DNA from: Halobellus sp. LT62 | Lineage (GTDB): Archaea; Halobacteriota; Halobacteria; Halobacteriales; Haloferacaceae | DNA length: 64,000 bases | Assembly: GCF_037031285.1 (NCBI RefSeq) | Contig: NZ_JAYEZO010000001.1 | Span: 1,860,001-1,924,000 of the forward strand | Reading direction: 5' to 3' | Part shown: in pieces, positions 52,975 to 61,410 of the stretch | How the letters are laid out: each line of letters starts with the position of its first letter | Numbering within the stretch: position 1 is the stretch's first letter | Notes under the pieces: generated by a model | Databases searched by the model: none | The model's input: the letters and a program-made list of their open reading frames with translations, nothing else | What the model was told of the DNA's origin: nothing | Made by a program: the position numbers and the translations under genes

Positions 52975-54369
52975 GTGACGGGTGACCCTCGAGACGGAGG
53001 CGGATTCGCCGTCAGCCGTCGTCGCGCGGTGGCACTCGGGAGCGCGGCGGCAGCGACGCTGCTCTCAGTCGGCCGCGTTCCGCGCTTCGGACTCTCAGAT
53101 CGATCGCGCGATACGACGGACGGCGACTCGCTCGAACGCCTTCACGCGCTGGGCATCACTGGCGAATCCGTCCGCGTCGCCGTGTTGGACCCGACCGGGT
53201 TCGACCCCACTCACGACGCCCTCGGCGGCGCGGTCGAGGACATCCGTCAGTTCGGACCCGAGCGCGCCGTCGTCGACGGGACGACGCACGGCACAGCGGC
53301 GGCCGCGTCGATCGCCCGCCTCGCGCCAGCGGCCCGGCTCTCGCTCGCGTCGTTCCGACGCACCGGCGAGTTCGTCGACGCGATCGATTGGGCACGGTCG
53401 CGCGGCGTCGACGTCGTTCTGGCCCCGGTCGCGGCGTACGGATCGAAAGCGACGCCCCGATCGCCCGTCTTCCGCGCGGCCCGCCGCGCCGTCGACGCCG
53501 GGTGCGCCTTCGTGGCACCGACCGGGAACGCCGCGCTCGGTCACTGGCAGGGGCCGTACGCGGCCCTCGCGGGCGACGGATCCGGAACACGACGCCGACT
53601 CCGGGTCGCGAACCGCGTCGGATCGTCGTCCCCTCGGGGCCGATTCCTCGCGTGGCTCGTCACGGAGTCGTCGGTCGACGCCGATCTCACACTCGCGCTC
53701 TTTCGGGAGGTTGACGGCGGCGAACGGTGGAACCTCGTGTCGCTATCGAGAGCCGCGAGGACGACCTCCGGCGAGCGTCTCACGGCCGACCTCTCGGACG
53801 GCGAGTACGCACTGGTCGTTCGTCCGGCGAATCAGAACGCATCGGACGACTCGGAGACCGCCGATACGACGCGTGAACTGACCAGCCGAGTGGAGATAAC
53901 GACGCCCACGCACCTGTTGGCGTCGCCCCGGCCCTCCGGGAGTATCGCCGTCCCCGCGAGCGTCCCCGGCGTCGTCGCCGTCGGGGTAACTGACGACGCG
54001 TCGCGCGGCGACGCGCTGCCGACGACGGCAGGGCCCGATTCGCGCGCTTCCGATCCAGCTTCGGGCTCGGAGGTCGTTTCCCCTCATAGCGGCCGCGGAC
54101 CGACCGCCTCGGGGACAGTCGGCGTGGACGTCGTCGCGCCGCCGTCTCCGTGGATCGCCGGGGGCTCGCCCGGGACGTCGGCCGCGGCCGCCCGGGCCGC
54201 CGGCGCGGTCGCGCTCGTCCTCGACGCCGCGCCCGACCTCGGTCCGTCTGACGTCGCCGGGATACTTCGCGCTTCGGCGGGCGACGTCGGTCGCAACGGA
54301 CGGGATCTGGCGGCCGGATCGGGGCGACTGGACGTGGTTGCCGCCGTTCAGCGCGCGCGGTCGCGTTGA
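52975..54369 (+). CDS. S8 family subtilisin-like serine protease, Tat-exported
   Basis: The 464-residue protein begins at GTG (VTGDPRDGGGFAVSRRRAVALG), with a twin-arginine leader (SRRRAVALGSAAAATLLS). The catalytic triad can be traced: Asp in VAVLDPTGFDPTHDALGG, His in VDGTTHGTAAAASIARLAP, Ser in IAGGSPGTSAAAARAAGAVA; Asn of the oxyanion hole is in FVAPTGNAALGHW. Subtilases of this kind are typical haloarchaeal secreted proteases. The segment order is usual. Specificity is unknown. It could instead be a divergent, weakly active member because the Asp and His motifs are less canonical (DPTGFD; GTTHGT). Confidence 0.87.
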   Translation: MTGDPRDGGGFAVSRRRAVALGSAAAATLLSVGRVPRFGLSDRSRDTTDGDSLERLHALGITGESVRVAVLDPTGFDPTHDALGGAVEDIRQFGPERAVVDGTTHGTAAAASIARLAPAARLSLASFRRTGEFVDAIDWARSRGVDVVLAPVAAYGSKATPRSPVFRAARRAVDAGCAFVAPTGNAALGHWQGPYAALAGDGSGTRRRLRVANRVGSSSPRGRFLAWLVTESSVDADLTLALFREVDGGERWNLVSLSRAARTTSGERLTADLSDGEYALVVRPANQNASDDSETADTTRELTSRVEITTPTHLLASPRPSGSIAVPASVPGVVAVGVTDDASRGDALPTTAGPDSRASDPASGSEVVSPHSGRGPTASGTVGVDVVAPPSPWIAGGSPGTSAAAARAAGAVALVLDAAPDLGPSDVAGILRASAGDVGRNGRDLAAGSGRLDVVAAVQRARSR

Positions 54370-54486
54370 CTCGGATTCCCAGTCTCGCCCCCTCGGTCGC
54401 CCGCTCTAAATCCCGGTCGACCGCTCAAAGAGGCGCTTAAGCTACACCCACGTTGATAATCCCCGACTACGTACCCCGGATCAGGG

Positions 54487-55089
54487 ATGTCCTCACCGAT
54501 CGCACGGCTCGGAAACTGGACGCGGTCGCCGGACGCAACCCCGGCGGTCGTCGATGTCGTCGGCGACGACGCGGGCGAACTGGTCGACGCGCTGGGCTCT
54601 GAGACCGCCCGACAGCTGTTACACGCGCTGCACGAAGAGCCCGCGCCGCCCTCCGAACTGGCCCGCGACCTCGATACCTCGGTGCAGAACGTCCACTACC
54701 ACCTCTCGAAGCTTCGCGCGGCCGGCGTCGTCGAGTCCGTCGGGACGCGACTCTCGGAGAAAGGAAACGAGATGACCGTCTACGCGCCCGCAGCGGAGCC
54801 GATCGTCCTCGTGGGGTCGTCGGACTCGACGGGGCGTGAGACGCTCAGAACCTCGCTCGCCGACTGGGTAACGGGCGTGGCTGTGCTCGGCCTCACGAGT
54901 TTGGCCGTGCAGGTCGCCGCAGAGCATGTTCTCGGTGGCTCTGCGACATCGATTTTCGAGCCCGCGAGCCTCGCGCTCGAAGACGGTAACGCGCTTCTCC
55001 GCGGCGTGTTGCTTCTCACTGAACCCGGGCTTCTCTTTTTCTTTGGCGGCCTCGCGGTGTTCGTCGCTGTCGCGCTCGCCCGCCGGTGA
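54487..55089 (+). CDS. ArsR-like HTH regulator with two C-terminal membrane segments
   Basis: The N-terminal domain is a winged helix of ArsR type: LVDALGSETARQLLHALHEE, then APPSELARDLDTSVQNVHYHL and a wing (VVESVGTRLSEKGNEMTVYA). The C-terminal third has two hydrophobic segments (VTGVAVLGLTSLAVQVAAEH; GVLLLTEPGLLFFFGGLAVF). This HTH-plus-membrane form is seen in some haloarchaeal regulators, possibly sensing at the membrane. It is the gene just before the tungstate ABC operon, same strand, about 100 bases away, so it may regulate it. No ligand residues are visible. Start MSSPIARLGNW (54487). Length 200 residues. Confidence 0.85.
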   Translation: MSSPIARLGNWTRSPDATPAVVDVVGDDAGELVDALGSETARQLLHALHEEPAPPSELARDLDTSVQNVHYHLSKLRAAGVVESVGTRLSEKGNEMTVYAPAAEPIVLVGSSDSTGRETLRTSLADWVTGVAVLGLTSLAVQVAAEHVLGGSATSIFEPASLALEDGNALLRGVLLLTEPGLLFFFGGLAVFVAVALARR

Positions 55090-55189
55090 ACGGGTTGTTC
55101 CTCGCGACCGCCTCTCGTCTCCTCGTTCGTCCGATGTAAACTATTTCTGGTTGAGATACGCTTATTAGGAAACCACTTCACGTTGATCT

Positions 55190-56113
55190 ATGGACGCTGA
55201 CCGCGGGGAAATCTGTCGGCGGGCCTTCCTCTGCGGAGCCGCAGCGGCCGGACTGGGCGGCCTCAGCGGTTGCGCCGGTGTCGTCGGATCGGGCGGGCAG
55301 CGGCCGACTCCCGTCTCGATACTCGCGGCCGGGAGTCTGAACAACGCGTTCGAGAACGGGCTTCGCTCCGACCTCGAAACCCCGATTCAGATCGAAGCGC
55401 ACGGCTCTGCACGCGTCGCGCGGATGGTTGCCGAGGGGCAGAAGGACCCGGATATCGTCGCCGTCGCGGACACCGCCCTCTTCGATGGGCCGCTGCGCCC
55501 GTCGTGGTTCGCGGAGTTCGCGACGAACTCGGTCGTCCTCGCGTACGACTCCGGGAGCGACGGCGGAGAGCGAGTCGCAGCCGCCGGTTCCGACGGGTGG
55601 TTTCGCCCGCTGCTCGACGGCTCGGTGTCGCTCGGGCGGACGGATCCGGACGTGGACCCGCTCGGATATCGGACTCTCTTCGTGCTCGAGCTCGCGAGCG
55701 AGCACTACGACACCGACGTCGACCTCCGAGCGGAGATTCCGACTCGCGAGCAGCTCTTCCCGGAGACCCAACTCGTCAGCCAGTTCGAGACCGGCAGTAT
55801 CGACGCCGCAGTCACGTACCGCAATATGGCGGTCGAACGCGGCTACGAGTTCGTCGAACTCCCGGCCGCGATCGACCTGAGCGACCCCGCCCGCGCCGAC
55901 GACTACGTGACCGCAAGCTACGAGCTCCCGAGCGGCACGGTCGTCAGCGGCGGTCCGATCAGCTACGCCTCGACGGCCCGAAAGATGAACGCGACAGTGA
56001 CCCACGCGTTCGATGCACAGATCAGCGGCACGTACCTCAGCGACTTCGGCTTCTCCGTGCCGGACGACTACCCGACGTTCTCAGGCAATGTTCCCGACGA
56101 GATCATCGACTGA
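55190..56113 (+). CDS. tungstate/molybdate-type ABC transporter substrate-binding protein
   Basis: This exported 307-residue protein binds an oxyanion. It has a Tat/lipoprotein-like leader (CRRAFLCGAAAAGLGGLSGC), then SILAAGSLNNAFENGL, the usual start of the mature molybdate/tungstate-binding fold, followed by IEAHGSARVARMVAEGQKDP. The SxS-type and later Tyr/Asp binding residues (AVTYRNMAVERG) are in the right places for a WtpA/ModA-type protein. It overlaps the permease gene by 26 bases. With the downstream permease and ATPase it forms a complete importer. Tungstate fits the AOR gene, but molybdate cannot be excluded. Confidence 0.88.
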   Translation: MDADRGEICRRAFLCGAAAAGLGGLSGCAGVVGSGGQRPTPVSILAAGSLNNAFENGLRSDLETPIQIEAHGSARVARMVAEGQKDPDIVAVADTALFDGPLRPSWFAEFATNSVVLAYDSGSDGGERVAAAGSDGWFRPLLDGSVSLGRTDPDVDPLGYRTLFVLELASEHYDTDVDLRAEIPTREQLFPETQLVSQFETGSIDAAVTYRNMAVERGYEFVELPAAIDLSDPARADDYVTASYELPSGTVVSGGPISYASTARKMNATVTHAFDAQISGTYLSDFGFSVPDDYPTFSGNVPDEIID

Positions 56114-56897
56114 CGCCGCCGACCGGTTCGATTGGCTCTCCGTCACGCTGCTCTTAGGCGGCGTGTTGCTCTGTTATTACCTCCTGCCGCTGGGGTCGCT
56201 GCTTTTCAGTCAGCCACCGCGGGTCGTTCTCGGTCAGCTGACGGAGCCGTCGGTCGTGTCCGCGGCGTCGACGTCGCTCGCAACCGCGACGGCGAGCGTG
56301 ACCGTCGCGACGGTCTTCGGGCTGCCGCTGGCGTACTGGCTCGCGGCCGCCGAGGGACGGGCGGAGACGCTCGTCACGGCGGTCGTCGTGCTGCCGCTGG
56401 TCCTCCCGCCGATCGTCAGCGGGATGGTACTGCTCACGCTGGTCGGTCCGGAGACCATCCTCGGCGAGATCGCCGCGGCAAACGGTTTCTCGCTGACCCG
56501 CTCGCTCGTCGGAGTCGTGCTGGCACAGACGTTCGTCGCCTCGCCGTTCGTCGTCATCTCCGCGAAGGCGGCGTTCGAGGGCGTCGACAGGAACCTAGAG
56601 CTCGCGTCGCGAACGCTCGGCAAGGATCGGTTGACGACGTTCCGACGCGTCACGCTCCCGCTGGCGTGGCCCGGTGTCCTCGCCGGCATCACGCTCGCGT
56701 TCGCCCGCTCAATCGGCGAGTTCGGTGCGACGGTGATGCTCGCGTACTATCCGCGGACGATGCCGGTACAGATCTGGGTGTCGTTCACGACGCTCGGACT
56801 CGAGGACGCGTTTCCGATCGCCGTCGTTCTCCTCGGCATCGCCGTCGCCGCGCTCGTCCTTCTCACGACGCTCGGGGGGGATCCGATCGCCCGATGA
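56088..56897 (+). CDS. tungstate/molybdate-type ABC transporter permease
   Basis: This 269-residue membrane protein has five to six hydrophobic segments, with the EAA-type loop ASRTLGKDRLTTFRRVTLPL near residue 175. That EAA...G loop docks with the ATPase. The start MFPTRSST (56088) is inside the end of the upstream gene, which overlaps it by 26 bases, so translation is coupled. The stop overlaps the ATPase start (ATGA). The family is ModB/WtpB/CysU-like. Length is usual. Confidence 0.92.
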   Translation: MFPTRSSTDAADRFDWLSVTLLLGGVLLCYYLLPLGSLLFSQPPRVVLGQLTEPSVVSAASTSLATATASVTVATVFGLPLAYWLAAAEGRAETLVTAVVVLPLVLPPIVSGMVLLTLVGPETILGEIAAANGFSLTRSLVGVVLAQTFVASPFVVISAKAAFEGVDRNLELASRTLGKDRLTTFRRVTLPLAWPGVLAGITLAFARSIGEFGATVMLAYYPRTMPVQIWVSFTTLGLEDAFPIAVVLLGIAVAALVLLTTLGGDPIAR

Positions 56898-57964
56898 CGT
56901 TGACGCTCTCCGGTCTCGCGAAGACGTACGGCGCGTTCGAGTTAGGCCCGCTCGACCTCTCGGTCTCCGAGGAGGTGTTCTGCGTCCTCGGCCCCTCCGG
57001 CAGCGGGAAGTCGACCCTGCTCTCGCTTCTGGCCGGACTCACCGATCCGGACGCCGGTTCAGTTTCGGTCGACGGGCGTTCGATGCGCGGCCGTCCACCC
57101 GAGGACCGACGGATCGGACTCGTGTTTCAGGATGGGGCGCTCTTCCCACACCTCTCCGCGCGCGAGAACGTGGAATACGCGGCCGAAAACGACGAATACG
57201 CCCGAGAACTGACACAGCTGTTGGCGATTGACGACGTGCTCGATCGTCGACCGGCGACCCTCTCGGGCGGCGAACGACAGCGTGTGGCGCTGGCTCGTAC
57301 GCTCGCTTCCGAGCCCGACGTCCTCCTGCTCGACGAACCGCTGTCGAGCCTCGACGAACCGATGGGCCGGCGGCTCCGTACTGATCTGGACAGACTGTTC
57401 GATACGCTCGCCGTCCCGGTCGTCTACGTGACGCACGATCAACGGACTGCGACGGCGCTCGCGGATCGGATGGCGATCCTCAGAGACGGACAGATCGAGC
57501 AGGTAGGCGCGCCGACGACCGTACTCGAACGCCCCGTTTCGCGTTTCGTCGCCGAGTTCACCGGCAACGAGAACGTCTTCGAGATCCGGTTCGACGGCGC
57601 GAACGATCGACGCGTTCGAATTGGGAATGTAGTACTTCGTTCCCCGGCCGAGTCGTCCGCGGCGATGTGGCTCGATACACCCTCCGACGTGTCCGCTGTA
57701 ACCGTCTGCGTTCACCCCTCTCGTATCGATTTACCGGCGAATAGTGCCGTAGGAAATCCCTCGTATCGACTCCCGGTAACCGTCGAGCGGTGGCTCCACG
57801 AGACTGACACGTACCGCGTGTTCGCGCGCGTCGAGGGAGGTCCGGACCTGACTGTCACGATGTCGCGGACCACGTTCGATCGACTGGACCTCTCCCGCGG
57901 GGACGAGTCCGTCGTCTCGATACCGACGGATTCGATCCACGTTCTCGACCGATCCGGGCGCTGA
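56894..57964 (+). CDS. tungstate/molybdate-type ABC transporter ATP-binding protein
   Basis: The 356-residue ATPase has Walker A LGPSGSGKST, Q-loop LVFQDGALFPHLSA, signature LSGGERQRVALART, Walker B VLLLDEPLSS, and H-loop VYVTHDQRTATALA. The C-terminal region (residues ~230-356) is a TOBE/MOP-like accessory domain, with VAEFTGNENVF leading into it; oxyanion-sensing domains of this kind exist in ModC/WtpC. The gene starts by ATGA overlap with the permease stop. A low-similarity ORB-like stretch is at ~57678-57701. The last residues (IHVLDRSGR) precede an AT-rich terminator. Confidence 0.93.
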   Translation: MTLTLSGLAKTYGAFELGPLDLSVSEEVFCVLGPSGSGKSTLLSLLAGLTDPDAGSVSVDGRSMRGRPPEDRRIGLVFQDGALFPHLSARENVEYAAENDEYARELTQLLAIDDVLDRRPATLSGGERQRVALARTLASEPDVLLLDEPLSSLDEPMGRRLRTDLDRLFDTLAVPVVYVTHDQRTATALADRMAILRDGQIEQVGAPTTVLERPVSRFVAEFTGNENVFEIRFDGANDRRVRIGNVVLRSPAESSAAMWLDTPSDVSAVTVCVHPSRIDLPANSAVGNPSYRLPVTVERWLHETDTYRVFARVEGGPDLTVTMSRTTFDRLDLSRGDESVVSIPTDSIHVLDRSGR

Positions 57965-57965
57965 T

Positions 57966-57995
57966 TTAAAAATATATGATCTCTTATCCTTTCCA
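57966..57995 (+). terminator. AT-rich terminator after the tungstate-type ABC operon
   Basis: A run of AT (TTTAAAAATATATGATC) followed by pyrimidine-rich CTCTTATCCTTTCC begins directly at the stop codon of the ATPase gene. The 57965-58249 gap is AT-rich and otherwise holds only the promoter of the ligase gene. Confidence 0.5.
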
Positions 57996-58249
57996 AAACC
58001 ATACAATTCAATAATATAAAAGAAACCGCAAAATTCAGTGAATATTTGGAATAAGAGGGCGTATATGAATTTTATAATACTATCCAAAATGTATATCGAT
58101 AATCTGAATTATTTCGCACTACGAAGTCTGCATCTCTCGGTCGAGTCCTCCGAACCACGACAGTCTTACTCGCTCGTGTGGACTGCCGGAATCCGTTTCG
58201 TCAGCCGTTTATCTCAAATTATAAGTTAAGTCGTTGCCTCTGCGCTATT

Positions 58250-59803
58250 ATGCATCACACGTCGACGGTCGAAGTGCCACCCGTCAAAGATCTCTCTCGG
58301 ATCGCCGCGGAGAACAATCCCGACAAGGTCGCCTTCGGCAACGGCGTCAACGGCGAGACGATGACGTGGACGGAGTTCGACGAGCGGAGTAATCAGGCCG
58401 CGAACGCGTTCAAGCAGTACGTCGGTCAGGGCGACCGCGTCGCGCTTCTCTGTGAGAACTCGCTTGAACACACCGTTCTCTGGAACGGCGGGTTGAAAGC
58501 CGGCTGCACGGTCTCGAACCTCCACGTGCGCGCGTCGCCGAACACGCTCCAGACGTGTATCGACTCGTTCCGTCCGCGGGTGCTCGTCGTCGACGAAGAC
58601 ACCTCGGAGTTCTTCGAGGAGCGTCTCCGAGACAAGATCGACACCGACCTCGACGTCGTCGTCAACGTCGGCGAGGCACAGACTGGTTACGAGGCGTCCT
58701 ACGAGTCCGTTCTCGACGGCCAATCGAAGACCGAACCGGACGTGCGCGTGCGCGAAGAAGATGTCGCGGTCGTGATGTGGACCTCGGGAACGACGGGTGA
58801 GCCGAAAGGGTGGTGCCACACGAACCGCGGGCTTTACTTCCGCGCGAACGCCCTCGTGAGCGTCTACGAACTCAACCGCTCGGCCCGGCAACCGCACGTC
58901 TTCACGCCGTCGTTCGCCGCGTGGTACTCCGCGACGCTCCCCGCGTTGGTCTCGGGCGCGACGACGTACTTCCTCAGTTCGTGGGACGCCGAGGCGTACG
59001 TCGAGATGATCGACGAACACGACCTGACGAGCGCGCTCCTCGTCCCGACGATGTGGCGCGAAATCCTCAACCTCGAATCGCTCGACGACTACGACCTGAG
59101 CTCGCTCAACGCGATTATGTCTGCCGGTGAGGTGCTCAACGCGACGACGCTCCGACGCCTGCGGGAGGACGTCTGCGACGTGGTCAAAAACTCCTACGCG
59201 GCGACCGAGGCGTACGCGACCGTGATGGAGAACGCCGAACTCAACGAGAGCCGCGTCGAGAGCGTCGGCAAGCCGGTCCCGGGCGTCCAGATTCGCATCG
59301 TCGCCGAGGACGGGACGTACCGCGACGTCAAGCCGACCGGTGAGGTCGGCGAGATCGCGGTGAAAGCTCCGGACTGCCCGGTGTGGGCGTGGGAGCGCAC
59401 GGCGAAGACCGAAGACGTCTTCGAGGACGGCTGGTGGTACTCCGGCGACCTCGGCTACAAGGACGAGAAAGGCTTCATCTACTTGGAGGGGCGGACCGAT
59501 CTGATGATCCTCTCGAAGGGCATCAAGGTGTACCCCTCGCCGGTCGAAGAGCGGCTCAACGCCCACCCGGACGTCAACGAATCCGCTGTCGTCGGCGTTG
59601 AGGACGACCAGTACGGGCAGAAGGTGGTCGCTTACGTCTATCCCTCCGACCCCGATCTCACCGCCGACGAACTGGACCAGTGGTGTCTCGACAGCGACGA
59701 ACTCGCCCGGATGGAGCGCCCCCGGGAGTACCGGTTCGTCGATGAGTCGCTTCCGCGTACCTCGACTGGGAAACTCGATCGCCTGAGCGCGAAAAGAGAA
59801 TAA
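58250..59803 (+). CDS. AMP-dependent acyl-CoA ligase, cassette B
   Basis: A 517-residue ANL-superfamily ligase starting at MHHTSTVEVPPVKDL. A3 loop VMWTSGTTGEPKGWCHTNRG, A5 region KNSYAATEAYA, A8 hinge GRTDLMILSKGIKVYPSPVE, A10 RTSTGKLDRLSAKRE with the catalytic Lys present. The C-terminal DQWCLDSDELARMERPREYR matches the ligase of cassette A at 32257 closely. A GVNGETMTWTEFDERSNQAAN start is typical for benzoate/cinnamate- or fatty-acid-type ligases, not resolved. It starts about 285 bases after the transporter. It precedes the LigM-like gene by 130 bases in the same direction, with a T-rich terminator between. Confidence 0.92.
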   Translation: MHHTSTVEVPPVKDLSRIAAENNPDKVAFGNGVNGETMTWTEFDERSNQAANAFKQYVGQGDRVALLCENSLEHTVLWNGGLKAGCTVSNLHVRASPNTLQTCIDSFRPRVLVVDEDTSEFFEERLRDKIDTDLDVVVNVGEAQTGYEASYESVLDGQSKTEPDVRVREEDVAVVMWTSGTTGEPKGWCHTNRGLYFRANALVSVYELNRSARQPHVFTPSFAAWYSATLPALVSGATTYFLSSWDAEAYVEMIDEHDLTSALLVPTMWREILNLESLDDYDLSSLNAIMSAGEVLNATTLRRLREDVCDVVKNSYAATEAYATVMENAELNESRVESVGKPVPGVQIRIVAEDGTYRDVKPTGEVGEIAVKAPDCPVWAWERTAKTEDVFEDGWWYSGDLGYKDEKGFIYLEGRTDLMILSKGIKVYPSPVEERLNAHPDVNESAVVGVEDDQYGQKVVAYVYPSDPDLTADELDQWCLDSDELARMERPREYRFVDESLPRTSTGKLDRLSAKRE

Positions 59804-59804
59804 C

Positions 59805-59868
59805 AATTTTTATATATTATTCTTCCTCTCCTGACTTTTGTTTCGTTCTTTCCGCCGTCTCTTTTTAA
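59805..59868 (+). terminator. T-rich terminator after the cassette B ligase
   Basis: Repeated T runs (TTTTTATATATTATTCTTCC, CTTTTGTTTCGTTCTTTCC, TCTCTTTTTAAAG) follow the stop codon. It suggests that the ligase and the demethylase are separate transcripts. Confidence 0.55.
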
Positions 59869-59916
59869 AGCGGCGCGCATTTTACCTAAATCTTAAGTAG
59901 GATACGCCTTTCCCAT

Positions 59917-59923
59917 AAGGTGG
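59917..59923 (+). promoter_or_regulatory. ribosome-binding site of the cassette B demethylase
   Basis: AAGGTGG lies 9 bases before the ATG at 59933. The upstream ACCTAAATCTTAAGTAGG (59884-59901) includes an imperfect inverted repeat and could be a regulator site. Confidence 0.5.
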
Positions 59924-59932
59924 ACTACTACT

Positions 59933-61288
59933 ATGAGCGAACGATCGTGGTCTTTCAGCGACAGTATGGCACAGGCCTCCGAGAAGGCGGGCGGCCCCGT
60001 CGGACTAATGCGCGACCTCGGAATCGCGAAGTTCACCAAGGTACCGGACGAGATCACCAACTGGATCGAAGAGCAGCGCTCGTGGCGCGAATCGGTCGCG
60101 CTAGCGGACCAGTCGTATCACATGACGGATCACTACGTCGAGGGTCCTGACGCGCTCGAACTGTACAAGGACTTCGCCGTCAACAGCTTCGAGAACACCG
60201 AGCCCGGCAAGGCCAAACAGCTCGTCGTCGCCAACCCCAACGGCAAGTTCATCGGCGACGCCATCTGGTTCCACCTCGAAGAGGACAAGTTCCTGAGCGT
60301 CGGCGGCGCGGCCGCGCACAACTGGCTCCAGTACCAGGCCGAGACCGGCGACTACGACCTCGAGGCCGAGGTGCAGCCCCGCCCCGTCACGATGAAAGAG
60401 GACCCCACCTACTACCGCTACCAGGTGCAGGGCCCCAACGCCTACGACGTGATGGAGGAGGTCGCCGACGAGCCGCTCCCGGATCTCGGCTTCTTCAACC
60501 ACACCACCATCTCGATCCAGGGCCACGACGTCAACATCCTCCGCCACGGAATGGCGGGCGAGGCCGGATACGAGTTCTGGGGTCCCTACGAGGAGGGCGA
60601 GGAGATCAAGGAGATCTTCATGTCCGCCGGCGAAGAGTACGACATCCGCCACCTCGGCGCGGAGAGCTACCAGACGCCGAACGCGATCCTCGGCTGGATC
60701 CCGATCGTCGTCCCCGCCATCTGGGACGAGGGAATGGAAGAGTACCTCGAATGGCTCGACGTCGGCGACGGCCTGCTCTCGATCGGTGGGAGCTTCGAGT
60801 CCGACGACATCACCGATTACTACTTCACGCCCACAGAGCTCGGCTACGGTCACATCATCAACTTCGACCACGAGTTCTGCGGCAGCGACGCCCTCGAAGC
60901 GGAAGCGGGCAACCCCGACCGCCAGAAGGTCACGCTCGTCTGGGACGACGACGACGTCATCGACGTCTTCGCGTCGCTGTTCCGCGAGGGTCCGACCAAG
61001 AAGTTCATGCGCTTCCCGCACCCGCGCGCCTCGGCGTGTCACTACGACCAGGTCCTCAACGAGGATGGCGAGCGCGTCGGCTTCTCGACGGACAAATCCT
61101 ACATCTACAACCAGCGCGAGTTCCTCTCGCTGGGCGTCGTCGACAGCGAACTGGCCGAGCCCGGAACCGAGGTCACGGTCCTCTGGGGCGAGCCCGAAGA
61201 CAACGACAACGACCGCGTCGAACGCCACGAGATGGCGGAGATCACGGCGACCGTCGCACCCGCGCCGTACACCGAAGACAGCCGATAA
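59933..61288 (+). CDS. LigM-like tetrahydrofolate-dependent demethylase homologue, cassette B
   Basis: A 451-residue homologue of the protein at 29897. Shared blocks in the same order: NWIEEQRSWRESVALADQSY then HMTDHYVEGPDAL, IGDAIWFHLEEDKFLSVGG, YRYQVQGPNAYDV, ADEPLPDLGFFNH, LRHGMAGEAGYEFWGPY and VTVLWGEPED. Length and block order are like LigM-type O-demethylases, not GcvT. Residues 62-64 (Tyr-His-Met) replace His-His-Met of the first copy. Codon use is as in neighbours. It follows an AMP ligase and precedes a D-2-hydroxyacid dehydrogenase in the same direction, so a methyl-removing route followed by other steps is likely, substrate unknown. DmdA-type action on DMSP remains a second option. 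Confidence 0.8.
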   Translation: MSERSWSFSDSMAQASEKAGGPVGLMRDLGIAKFTKVPDEITNWIEEQRSWRESVALADQSYHMTDHYVEGPDALELYKDFAVNSFENTEPGKAKQLVVANPNGKFIGDAIWFHLEEDKFLSVGGAAAHNWLQYQAETGDYDLEAEVQPRPVTMKEDPTYYRYQVQGPNAYDVMEEVADEPLPDLGFFNHTTISIQGHDVNILRHGMAGEAGYEFWGPYEEGEEIKEIFMSAGEEYDIRHLGAESYQTPNAILGWIPIVVPAIWDEGMEEYLEWLDVGDGLLSIGGSFESDDITDYYFTPTELGYGHIINFDHEFCGSDALEAEAGNPDRQKVTLVWDDDDVIDVFASLFREGPTKKFMRFPHPRASACHYDQVLNEDGERVGFSTDKSYIYNQREFLSLGVVDSELAEPGTEVTVLWGEPEDNDNDRVERHEMAEITATVAPAPYTEDSR

Positions 61289-61410
61289 GGCGACCGCAGA
61301 CTGACCAATCCACCGCACGAGCCTGAAGCCCGGTGCGGATTTTCTCTTTCTCTCGACCCCGAGCGCCGCGGGTGGTAACTGCAAAGTACCGGAAGCCCCT
61401 CGGAGTGGAT

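Noticed and set aside
58226-59806. A long antisense frame (about 526 codons) opposite the cassette B ligase
   Set aside because: Same reason: it covers exactly a well-supported gene and its residues are a repetitive mix of Arg, Val and Asp.
59933-61288. Naming the demethylase homologues DmdA (DMSP demethylase)
   Set aside because: They are about 90 residues longer than DmdA, and their blocks recall LigM. The BCCT gene is far away, so DMSP use is only a second option.
60101-61384. A 427-codon antisense frame opposite the cassette B demethylase
   Set aside because: The plus-strand gene has matching family blocks and a ribosome-binding site. The antisense peptide is low-complexity and lacks a start context.
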